Shown here in pieces: positions 1 to 5,925 of a stretch of 8,570 nt of DNA. Source of the DNA: Hyphomicrobiales bacterium (lineage in GTDB: Bacteria > Pseudomonadota > Alphaproteobacteria > Rhizobiales > Xanthobacteraceae); the NCBI GenBank assembly GCA_003164375.1, contig PLTE01000035.1, forward strand, positions 1 to 8,570. Direction: 5' to 3'. Within the stretch, counting starts at the first letter, position 1; every line of letters starts with the position of its first letter. Both the position numbers and the translations under genes were made by a program. The notes beneath the pieces were generated by a model that was not told the origin of the DNA, searched no databases, and was given only the letters and a program-made list of their open reading frames with translations.

Positions 1-66
1 GACGTGGTCTGGCTGTTCCTGTTCGCCTGTATCTATGTGTGGGGCGGCGGCGCCCACGCCGGGTAG
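1..66 (+). CDS. ctaE: Cytochrome c oxidase subunit III, C-terminal end (partial)
   Basis: Only the last 21 codons and the TAG stop are inside the window; the gene runs in from the left edge. The visible peptide, DVVWLFLFACIYVWGGG followed by AHAG, matches the characteristic end of the last transmembrane helix of subunit III of aa3-type haem-copper oxidases, where a WHFVDVVWLFLF-like motif is strongly conserved. Subunit III is an integral inner-membrane protein that stabilises the proton-pumping oxidase core. The identity is supported by the next two genes, DUF983 and SURF1, which commonly follow ctaE/coxC in alphaproteobacterial cox clusters. The fragment is too short to judge anything else about the protein. 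Confidence 0.85.
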   Translation, partial: DVVWLFLFACIYVWGGGAHAG

Positions 67-99
67 GCAATTCGGTCGACAGAAAACGCTGCTCGCGTT

Positions 100-206
100 C
101 CGTCATCCTGAGGCGCGAGCAAAGCGAGCCTCGAAGGATGCGGCCGAGGTTCACGGGCCGTCGCCCTTCGAGGCCCGCGCTTTGCGCGGGCACCTCAGGG
201 TGACGG
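100..206. repeat. Intergenic palindromic repeat element (about 107 bp)
   Basis: The outer arms at 100-113 and 193-206 are reverse complements with one difference (CCGTCATCCTGAGG against CCTCAGGGTGACGG). Inside them are a small stem (GAGGC 110-114 with GCCTC 128-132), a second pair (CCTCGAAGG at 129-137 with CCTTCGAGG at 165-173), and a perfect hairpin CCCGCGC-TTT-GCGCGGG at 174-190. The whole can fold as a branched, cruciform-like structure. I recognise the sequence as resembling a dispersed repeat common between genes in Bradyrhizobium and relatives, but copy number cannot be seen from one window. It fills most of the ctaE-DUF983 gap and ends just before the DUF983 start codon. It may affect mRNA stability or partial termination within the cox operon; that role is inferred. 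Confidence 0.75.
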
Positions 207-214
207 GAAACATT

Positions 215-607
215 ATGACCGAAAAAAAGATCGAGACGCTTTCCGGATCGATCGGCGCCGGATTGGCGTGCGCCTGCCCGCGTTGCGGCAAGGGCAAGCT
301 GTTCGACGGATTTCTGACGCTGCGCTCGCGTTGCGATGCCTGCGGGCTCGATTACGGCTTCGCCGATGCCGGTGATGGACCTGCGGTTTTCATCATGTTC
401 CTGGCCGGCGCCATCGTCGTCGGCTCGGCGCTCGTGACCGAAGTGCTCTACCAGCCGCCTTATTGGGTGCACGCGATGTTGTGGCTGCCGCTCATTCTGA
501 TCGTCACGCTCGGGCCACTGCGACCGATGAAGGGATTGATGATCGCGCTGCAATACCATCACAAAGCGGCGGAGAGCCGTTTCGGCGGCGCCGACGAGCA
601 TGACTGA
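215..607 (+). CDS. DUF983 family zinc-ribbon membrane protein
   Basis: A 130-residue protein. An N-terminal zinc-ribbon-like part carries two CxxC pairs (C21-x2-C24 in ACPRCGKGKLF and C40-x2-C43 in CDACGLDY). Two hydrophobic segments follow (about residues 56-77 and 82-103), and then a short basic cytoplasmic-type tail. This is the DUF983 pattern, a family often found in cox gene clusters whose biochemical role is not established; a link to oxidase assembly is inferred from its position. The frame stays open upstream to 35, but residues before the ATG at 215 would be encoded by the palindromic repeat, so I take 215 as the start. A short GGGA at 205-208 lies six bases before it. The gene overlaps the SURF1 start by 8 bp, suggesting coupled translation. 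Confidence 0.85.
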   Translation: MTEKKIETLSGSIGAGLACACPRCGKGKLFDGFLTLRSRCDACGLDYGFADAGDGPAVFIMFLAGAIVVGSALVTEVLYQPPYWVHAMLWLPLILIVTLGPLRPMKGLMIALQYHHKAAESRFGGADEHD

Positions 608-1379
608 GCGGCAGCGCCGGCGTCGCGGTGGGCGCCGGTCTTGGCGCGGGCTCCTGGTGCCGGCGCTCCTTGCCTTCGCCGTTCTTATCGGGCTCGGCAC
701 CTGGCAGATTCAGCGCAAGGCCTGGAAGGAAGGTTTGATCGCCTCCCTGACCATGCGGCTCGCCGCGCCGCCGCAAGCTTTGCCGGTAGCGAATACCTGG
801 TCAGCCCTCAATCAAGCGCATGACGAATTTCACCGCGTCAAGTTTCGCGCCACCTTCGAGAACGACAGGGAGGCGTTGGTGTTCGCCTCCGCCGCGGCAT
901 TCCGACCCGATGTGACCGGCCCCGGCTATTGGGTCTTCACGCCGGCGCGGCTCGCCGACGGCGACGTCGTGATCGTCAACCGGGGCTTTGTGCCCGACGG
1001 CCGGCAAGATCCGAAGTCGCGGCCCGGCGGCGAGCTCTCTGGCCCGGTCGACATAGCGGGGGCGATGCGCTGGGCGGACGACCGGCACTGGTTCACGCCC
1101 AGCGACGATCCGGACCATAATCTGTGGTTCACGCGCGACCCGGCGGCTATCGCCGTCGCCAAAGGGGTTTCCGCCGTGGCGCCGTTCTACGTCGAGCAGG
1201 AGACGCCGATGCCGCCGGGCGGTTTGCCGCAGCCGGGCGGCTTGGTGGTGAGTTTGCCCGACAACCACCTGCAATATGCCGTGACTTGGTATGGCCTGGC
1301 CGCGGTTCTCGTCGCGGTCTTCGTCTCCTTTGCCTTCACATCCGGCCGTTCGGACCCGGCCGACGGGGGGGAACTCTAG
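600..1379 (+). CDS. SURF1 family cytochrome c oxidase assembly protein
   Basis: A 259-residue protein with the SURF1 layout. A basic N-terminus is followed by a first transmembrane helix (about residues 17-34) ending in GLGTWQIQRKAWKEGLI. A long periplasmic domain contains GYWVFTPARL (109-118) and VNRGFVP (126-132). A second transmembrane helix lies near the C-terminus (about 230-247), preceded by NHLQYAVTWYG (222-232). These blocks are typical of SURF1/Shy1. Family members help insert or stabilise haem a in subunit I of aa3 oxidases at the inner membrane, which fits the upstream ctaE. The ATG lies inside the end of the DUF983 gene (ATGACTGA overlap), so translation is probably coupled. The last codons contain a run of seven G (1365-1371). 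Length and both membrane segments look intact. Confidence 0.93.
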   Translation: MTERQRRRRGGRRSWRGLLVPALLAFAVLIGLGTWQIQRKAWKEGLIASLTMRLAAPPQALPVANTWSALNQAHDEFHRVKFRATFENDREALVFASAAAFRPDVTGPGYWVFTPARLADGDVVIVNRGFVPDGRQDPKSRPGGELSGPVDIAGAMRWADDRHWFTPSDDPDHNLWFTRDPAAIAVAKGVSAVAPFYVEQETPMPPGGLPQPGGLVVSLPDNHLQYAVTWYGLAAVLVAVFVSFAFTSGRSDPADGGEL

Positions 1380-1549
1380 GCCGGTCCGCCCCGTTGCGTT
1401 CCTTGTGAAGCCTGCCGCTTTTCTATTACTGTCGCCCTGGTTCCGGCGTTGTGGACGGGCCATTGCCTTGCCATGATTCTATAAAATCATGTTCGGAATC
1501 AATAGCTTAATATTTATCGCCGGCGCCGCCGAGCGGTGTGAAAAGGCCG
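1380..1549. other. Intergenic spacer before thrC with AT-rich inverted repeat
   Basis: The spacer separates the cox cluster from thrC. Its right half (about 1472-1517) is conspicuously AT-rich against a GC-rich background. It contains a perfect 7-bp inverted repeat, CATGATT at 1472-1478 and AATCATG at 1485-1491, around the 6-nt centre CTATAA. This is the natural place for the thrC promoter and any operator, and TATAAA (1480-1485) or TAATAT (1508-1513) could serve as a -10 element. I could not pair either with a convincing -35 hexamer at normal spacing, so no promoter is called. No gene is supported here. Confidence 0.4.
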
Positions 1550-2968
1550 ATGCTGCATTACGTTTCGACCAGGGGCGAGGCCCCCACCCTCGGCTTTGCC
1601 GATGCCATGCTCGCGGGCCTCGCCCGCGATGGCGGCCTCTATGTGCCAGACGCGTGGCCCCGCTTCGAACCGCGCATCATTGCCGGGTTTGCCGGCCGGT
1701 CTTATGCCGAAGTTGCCGTCGAGGTGATCAAGCCCTTCGTAGCCGATGCCATCGGCGAAGCCGACCTTGCCCGCATGGCGGGCGAGGCCTACGGCAGTTT
1801 TCGCCATCCTGCGGTCGCGCCGCTTACCCAGCTCGGCGTCAACACCTTCGCGCTCGAACTGTTTCACGGTCCCACGCTGGCGTTTAAGGACCTGGCGATG
1901 CAGCTTTTGGCGCGGCTGATGGATCATGTGCTGGCCGCGCGCGGCGAGCGCACCACCATTGTCGTGGCGACCTCCGGCGACACCGGTGGCGCCGCCGTCG
2001 AGGCATTCCGCGACCGCGCTCAGGTCGACCTCATCGTGCTGTTTCCGCAAGGCCGGATTTCCGCGGTGCAGCGGCGCATGATGACGACGACCACGGCCGG
2101 AAATGTCAGCGCCATCGCCATCGATGGCACCTTCGACGACTGCCAGGCAATCGTGAAGGGCATGTTCAATCATCACGCCTTCCGCGACCGGGTCCGCCTC
2201 TCCGGCGTCAATTCGATCAACTGGGCGAGGATCGTGGCGCAGGCGGTTTATTATTTCACCGCGGCGGTGGCGCTCGGCGCGCCGGCGCGCAAAATCGCCT
2301 TCACGGTGCCGACCGGCAATTTCGGCGACGTCTATGCCGGTTACGTGGCGCAGCATCTCGGCCTGCCGATCGACCGCCTGGTGATCGCTACCAACGTCAA
2401 TGACATTTTGGCCCGCACGCTGTCGACCGGCACCTATGAGCTGCGCGACGTGATGCCGACCACCTCGCCATCGATGGACATCCAGGTGTCCTCGAATTTC
2501 GAGCGGCTGTTGTTCGACGCCTATCACCGCGATGCCGGCGCCATCCGCGCGGTGATGGCGTCGCTGGCGCAGTCGCGGCGCTTTACGCTGTCGGCGCACG
2601 CGTTGTCGTACATTCGCGCGTTGTTTTCGGCGGATCGCGCCGACGAGGACGAAGTCGCGGCGACCATCCGTACGGTCAAGCGCGAGACCGGCAATTTCGT
2701 CGATCCGCATACCGCGGTGGGCATCGCGGTCGCGGAGAAGGAAACGCGCGACCCGGCGGTGCCGATGGTGGTGCTGTCGACCGCGCACGCGGCGAAATTT
2801 CCCGATGCGGTGGAGGCGGCCTGCGGCGCGCGGCCGCAACTGCCCGAATGGCTATCGGATCTAGAGAATCGCCCGGAGCGCATCACGGCGCTGCCGGCGG
2901 ATCAGTCTGCGGTCGAGCGTTTCGTCGTTGCGACGAGCCGCGCCGCGCAGGAAGGAGCGGCAGCATGA
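1550..2968 (+). CDS. thrC: Threonine synthase
   Basis: Catalyses the last step of threonine biosynthesis, the PLP-dependent conversion of O-phospho-L-homoserine to L-threonine, in the cytoplasm. Numbered from the ATG at 1550 (472 aa), it opens with YVSTRGEAP. The PLP lysine is K113 in HGPTLAFKDLAMQLL. Next come the phosphate-binding loop SGDTGGAA (142-149), the PQGRIS block (166-171), and PTGNFGDVYAGY (254-265). This is the longer bacterial/fungal class with an N-terminal extension, and its length is normal. A GTG at 1538 in the same frame would add four residues. Neither start has a well-spaced Shine-Dalgarno; I prefer the ATG because family N-termini usually begin right before (R/H)YVSTRG. 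The stop overlaps the next start as ATGA, so the two genes are probably one operon. Confidence 0.95.
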   Translation: MLHYVSTRGEAPTLGFADAMLAGLARDGGLYVPDAWPRFEPRIIAGFAGRSYAEVAVEVIKPFVADAIGEADLARMAGEAYGSFRHPAVAPLTQLGVNTFALELFHGPTLAFKDLAMQLLARLMDHVLAARGERTTIVVATSGDTGGAAVEAFRDRAQVDLIVLFPQGRISAVQRRMMTTTTAGNVSAIAIDGTFDDCQAIVKGMFNHHAFRDRVRLSGVNSINWARIVAQAVYYFTAAVALGAPARKIAFTVPTGNFGDVYAGYVAQHLGLPIDRLVIATNVNDILARTLSTGTYELRDVMPTTSPSMDIQVSSNFERLLFDAYHRDAGAIRAVMASLAQSRRFTLSAHALSYIRALFSADRADEDEVAATIRTVKRETGNFVDPHTAVGIAVAEKETRDPAVPMVVLSTAHAAKFPDAVEAACGARPQLPEWLSDLENRPERITALPADQSAVERFVVATSRAAQEGAAA

Positions 2969-4236
2969 GTGTTGAGGTAACGACTTTGAAATCCGGCATC
3001 AACGTGGTGACCGACGCGATGCCGCATCTCGAGACGGCCTCGCTTGGCGTATGGGTGAGTTCCGGCAGCCGCGACGAACGCCGCGACGAGCACGGCATTT
3101 CGCATTTCCTCGAACATATGGCGTTCAAAGGCACGCGGCGGCGCACCGCGCGGCAGATCGCCGAGGAGATCGAAGCGGTCGGCGGCGACCTCAATGCGGC
3201 GACCGGCGCTGAAAGCACCGCCTATTACGCGCGCGTGCTCAAGGCCGACGTGCCGCTGGCGCTCGATGTGCTCGCCGATATCCTCTCCGAACCGGCCTTC
3301 GAGCGCGAAGAGCTCGTTCGCGAGCAGAACGTTATCGTTCAGGAGATCGGCGCCGTCGCCGACACGCCGGACGACCTGATCTTCGAGCATCTTCAGGCCG
3401 TCGCCTTCCCCGACCAGTCGCTCGGCCGCTCGATCCTCGGCACGGCGAAGACAGTGCGGTCGTTCGACGACGGCAAACTGCGCGACTATCTGGCCAGGAA
3501 CTATCGCGCGCCGGACATCGTGGTGGCCGCGGCCGGCGCCGTCGAGCATCAGGCCGTGCTGGCCGAGGTCGAGAAACGCTTTGCGAGCTTCAACGGACCG
3601 GCTGGCCCGGCGCCGGAGACAGCGCGCTTCGGCGGCGGCACCCATGTCGAAAAGCGCGAGCTTGAGCAGGTGCACTTGGCGCTGGCGCTGCCGGGCGTTT
3701 CGATCGTCGATCCTACGCTCTACAGCTTGCAGGTCTTCACCCATGTGCTCGGCGGCGGGATGTCGTCGCGGCTGTTCCAGGAAGCGCGCGAGCGGCGCGG
3801 CTTGTGCTACTCGATCTACTCGTTCCATGTGCCGTATTCCGATATCGGCATGTTCGGACTTTATGCAGGCACCGACGCCGCCGACACTCCGGAGCTGATG
3901 CGGCTGATTGTCGACGAGATTGCCTCGACCGTCGCCACCATCTCGGAGTCCGAGGTCGCGCGCGCCAAGGCGCAAATGAAGGCCGGCCTGTTGATGGCGT
4001 TGGAAAGTTCCGGCGCCCGCATCGAGCAATTGGCGCGGCAGATGATCACGCGCGGCCGGCCGATACCGTTGGCCGAGCTGGTGGCCAAGGTCGAGGCGGT
4101 GACGGTCGAGAGTGCGCGTGCCGCCGGCCGCGCCTTGATCGCGCGCGGCAAGCTTGCCACCGCCGTTATTGGTCTCGGCTCAGGGCTTGAAAGTGCTGCG
4201 GCAATTGCCGAGACTTTAACTCGCCGGGCGGCATGA
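2965..4236 (+). CDS. M16 family zinc metallopeptidase (mitochondrial processing peptidase-like)
   Basis: A 423-residue pitrilysin/M16B-type protease. The inverted zinc motif HxxEH is H47-F-L-E50-H51 in HGISHFLEHMAFKGT, with the distal glutamate ligand at E127 (VIVQEIGA), 76 residues after H51, as in the family. E50 is the expected catalytic base. A second, inactive-type M16 half follows, with the glycine-rich segment GGGMSSRLFQEARERRGLCYSIYS typical of MPP-beta-like proteins. Members process peptides or protein termini; the physiological substrate is unknown. The thrC-M16 pairing is common in alphaproteobacteria. The ATG is preceded by AAGGAG (2952-2957), and it overlaps the thrC stop by four bases, so I place the start here even though the frame stays open upstream. 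No signal peptide is evident, so a cytoplasmic location is likely. Confidence 0.93.
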   Translation: MSVEVTTLKSGINVVTDAMPHLETASLGVWVSSGSRDERRDEHGISHFLEHMAFKGTRRRTARQIAEEIEAVGGDLNAATGAESTAYYARVLKADVPLALDVLADILSEPAFEREELVREQNVIVQEIGAVADTPDDLIFEHLQAVAFPDQSLGRSILGTAKTVRSFDDGKLRDYLARNYRAPDIVVAAAGAVEHQAVLAEVEKRFASFNGPAGPAPETARFGGGTHVEKRELEQVHLALALPGVSIVDPTLYSLQVFTHVLGGGMSSRLFQEARERRGLCYSIYSFHVPYSDIGMFGLYAGTDAADTPELMRLIVDEIASTVATISESEVARAKAQMKAGLLMALESSGARIEQLARQMITRGRPIPLAELVAKVEAVTVESARAAGRALIARGKLATAVIGLGSGLESAAAIAETLTRRAA

Positions 4237-4257
4237 TACGAAATACGAACTCAAACT

Positions 4258-4289
4258 CCGCTCGTCCCCGCTGGCGCAGGAACGAGCGG
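4258..4289. terminator. Hairpin after the M16 gene, possible terminator
   Basis: A perfect 8-bp inverted repeat, CCGCTCGT at 4258-4265 and ACGAGCGG at 4282-4289, with a 16-nt loop, begins 21 bases after the M16 stop codon. There is no T-tract on either side, so it is not a classical intrinsic terminator. It could be a 3'-end stabilising structure, a weak terminator, or the remnant of a palindromic repeat. Confidence 0.3.
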
Positions 4290-4328
4290 GAAATCGGTTA
4301 TCTCCGCTAAAGCCGCAGCCAAAGCCGC

Positions 4329-4916
4329 ATGGCGTTTTTCCGCACCATCAATTTCACCGAGTTGCTGCCGAGCATCGAAGGCGACGGCGTCTTGTTGCGT
4401 ACGCCGCAGATGACGGACTTCGAGGAATGGGCGGCGCTGCGCGAACAGAGTCGCGATTTTCTCACGCCGTGGGAGCCGACCTGGCCGGACGACGATCTCA
4501 CCCGCAGCTCGTTCCGGCGCAGGATCAAACGCTATGTCGAAGACCTTCGCGCCGACCAGGGTTATGCCTTCCTGATCCTGCGCTATTCCGACGGCGCGCT
4601 GGTCGGGGGACTGACGCTCGCCAATATCCGGCGCGGGGTCGCCCAGGCCGGCAGTGTTGGCTACTGGATGGGTTTGCCGTTCGTGCGGCACGGTTACATG
4701 ACCGCGGCTTTGCGCGCCGTCGTTCCCTTTGCATTCGCGACACTGCGGCTGCATCGCCTCGAAGCGGCGTGCATCCCCAGCAATGCCGGCTCGGTCAGGC
4801 TGTTGGAAAAAACCGGCTTCTTGCGCGAAGGCTATGCGCGGGAATATCTGTGCATCAACGGGATCTGGCAGGACCATCTGCTCTATGCCCGGTTAAAGGA
4901 CGCCCCCCCGGTCTAA
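4329..4916 (+). CDS. GNAT family N-acetyltransferase (RimJ/RimL-type)
   Basis: A 195-residue cytoplasmic acyltransferase of the GNAT fold that transfers an acetyl group from acetyl-CoA to an amine. It begins with an N-terminal strand GDGVLLRTPQMTDFEEW (18-34), as in RimJ/RimL-type enzymes. A core strand pair LVGGLTLANI (91-100) is followed by GYWMGLPFVRHGYMTAAL (111-128), where R120-H-G122-Y supplies the acetyl-CoA pyrophosphate loop (R/QxxG). The C-terminal block is LHRLEAACIPSNAGSVRLLEK (141-161) with TGFLREGYARE (162-172). These features are typical of ribosomal-protein alanine acetyltransferases, but the substrate cannot be read from sequence. The ATG at 4329 has no strong Shine-Dalgarno. 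It is separated from the M16 gene by 92 bp containing a hairpin. A run of seven C (4903-4909) lies just before the stop. Confidence 0.88.
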   Translation: MAFFRTINFTELLPSIEGDGVLLRTPQMTDFEEWAALREQSRDFLTPWEPTWPDDDLTRSSFRRRIKRYVEDLRADQGYAFLILRYSDGALVGGLTLANIRRGVAQAGSVGYWMGLPFVRHGYMTAALRAVVPFAFATLRLHRLEAACIPSNAGSVRLLEKTGFLREGYAREYLCINGIWQDHLLYARLKDAPPV

Positions 4917-5056
4917 GCCTGTCCCGCTGAGGCAGGGAAGGGCGGCTTTAACCAAACCGTCCTCGATTTCGTTCCCCGCATGCGGGGGAGGGTAGGGTGG
5001 GGCGCCTTGGGATGGCCATGGTTGGTTTGGTATAAGCTTCAGGGGCATCGCGGATT
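4917..5056. repeat. Intergenic region with GC-rich palindromic repeat-like element
   Basis: A perfect 14-bp palindrome CCCCGCATGCGGGG (4974-4987) is followed by GGAGGGTAGGGTGGGG. The arrangement resembles a GC-rich palindrome-plus-tail intergenic repeat that I recall from Bradyrhizobium-type genomes; copy number cannot be tested here. Just after the acetyltransferase stop, TCCCGC (4922-4927) can pair with GC-A-GGGA (4932-4938), a 6-bp stem with one bulge and a TGAG loop. That could mark the end of the upstream transcript. No gene is supported in this spacer. Its right end holds the lipoprotein promoter, listed separately. Confidence 0.45.
5007..5036 (+). promoter_or_regulatory. Candidate sigma-70-type promoter for the lipoprotein gene
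   Basis: The hexamers TTGGGA (5007-5012) and TATAAG (5031-5036) are separated by 18 bp. They match 4 of 6 and 5 of 6 bases of the -35 and -10 consensus. Transcription would begin near 5043 and leave a leader of about 15 nt carrying AGGGG (5041-5045) before the ATG at 5057. The call is from sequence resemblance only. Confidence 0.4.
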
Positions 5057-5884
5057 ATGGCGATGAAGCGGGGAATGCCGCAGAGCGTTTATCTGATGCG
5101 TTGGTACGATCGCCTGCCGGTCGCGGCTTTGCTGGCGCCGGTGCTGCTATTGTTGGTGCCGGGATGCTCCGGCAGCAGCATCGGTGTGCCGACCACGTCG
5201 GTGCAGACGGCGACCGCGCCGACCGCCGTGCCGTCGACGGCAACGCCGACGGCTGCTGCTGCGCCACCGCCGCCGGACGCGCCCTCTATCAAGGACAAGA
5301 TCGGGAACTTCTTCTCGAGCAAGTCGGCGACCGCGCCGCAAACGGTCGCCAATGCGCAGCCCGACATCGATTGCCCGTTCATCGACATCCGCCAGGGCGC
5401 CTCGACGCTGACCATTCCGCCGCCGCCGTCCGACGGCGGCAACGAAGCGATGGCGCTGCAATATCAGGGCGACTTCGTCCGCGCCGCGCGCGAATGCAAG
5501 GTGGTTGGCAATCAAATGGTGATCAAGGTCGGCGTCCAGGGCCGCATCATCGTCGGACCGGCCGGCGGGCCGGGTCAGGTCGAGGTCCCATTGCGCATCG
5601 CCGTGGTCAGCGCGCCGGCCTCAGGCCCGAGAACGGTCGCCACCAAGCTCATCAGAATTCCGGTGACGGTTGGGGTCAATGAGGGCAATACGACCTTCAC
5701 CCATATCGAAGAGGGGCTGTCGTTTCCGCTGCCGTCCGCGGCCGATCTCGAGAGTTACATCGTCTATATCGGCTTTGATCCGGTGGGCGCGGCAGCCGAG
5801 GAGCAGGCGCGGCAGAAACCCGCCGCGCCTAAGCTCAAGCCGAAATCAGGGTCCAAGCCCAATCCGTCGGCCCCCACGGGCTGA
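5057..5884 (+). CDS. Predicted lipoprotein of unknown function
   Basis: I do not recognise the family. The 275-residue product has a basic N-terminus, a hydrophobic stretch (about residues 20-35) and a lipobox-like LVPGC with C37, so it is probably a lipid-anchored envelope protein. The proline at -2 of the box is unusual. A Thr/Ala/Pro-rich flexible linker follows (about 45-76), then a globular part (about 103-245) rich in short beta-strand-like segments, such as NQMVIKVGVQGRIIVG (152-167) and VEVPLRIAVV (175-184). It contains two cysteines, C106 (IDCPF) and C147 (RECKV), which could form a periplasmic disulfide. The tail (about 250-275) is Lys/Pro/Ala-rich and probably disordered. In-frame ATGs at 5063, 5075 and 5096 are alternatives; I keep 5057 because AGGGG lies upstream. 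It has its own candidate promoter and a convergent neighbour, so it is probably monocistronic. Confidence 0.75.
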   Translation: MAMKRGMPQSVYLMRWYDRLPVAALLAPVLLLLVPGCSGSSIGVPTTSVQTATAPTAVPSTATPTAAAAPPPPDAPSIKDKIGNFFSSKSATAPQTVANAQPDIDCPFIDIRQGASTLTIPPPPSDGGNEAMALQYQGDFVRAARECKVVGNQMVIKVGVQGRIIVGPAGGPGQVEVPLRIAVVSAPASGPRTVATKLIRIPVTVGVNEGNTTFTHIEEGLSFPLPSAADLESYIVYIGFDPVGAAAEEQARQKPAAPKLKPKSGSKPNPSAPTG

Positions 5885-5902
5885 CATGATCGGCGTCCGA
5901 CC

Positions 5903-5925
5903 GTAGCTTCGAGCGCGAAGCCTAC
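5903..5925. terminator. Candidate bidirectional terminator between convergent genes
   Basis: GTAG-CTTCG (5903-5911) pairs with CGAAG-C-CTAC (5916-5925), forming a 9-bp stem with a single bulged C and an AGCG loop. It starts 18 bases after the lipoprotein stop and overlaps the last codon region of the convergent HAD gene. Because the stem is nearly symmetric it could act on both strands. No T-run follows on either side, so termination is inferred from structure and position. Confidence 0.45.

Noticed and set aside
35..214. Upstream 60-codon extension of the DUF983 gene
   Set aside because: It overlaps the end of ctaE and is translated from the palindromic repeat. The conserved protein begins at the ATG at 215.
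801..1463. Open frame antisense to the SURF1 gene (220 codons)
   Set aside because: It is Arg-rich, lacks domain-like patterns and lies opposite a well-supported SURF1 gene.
1514..2839. Long open frame antisense to thrC (441 codons)
   Set aside because: It lies wholly opposite thrC. Its composition is Arg/His/Gly-rich, as expected from the complement of a high-GC gene, and it shows no recognisable motif.
2902..4029. Long open frame antisense to the M16 peptidase gene (375 codons)
   Set aside because: It is a GC-driven shadow of a gene with clear conserved motifs on the plus strand, and its own translation is low-complexity.
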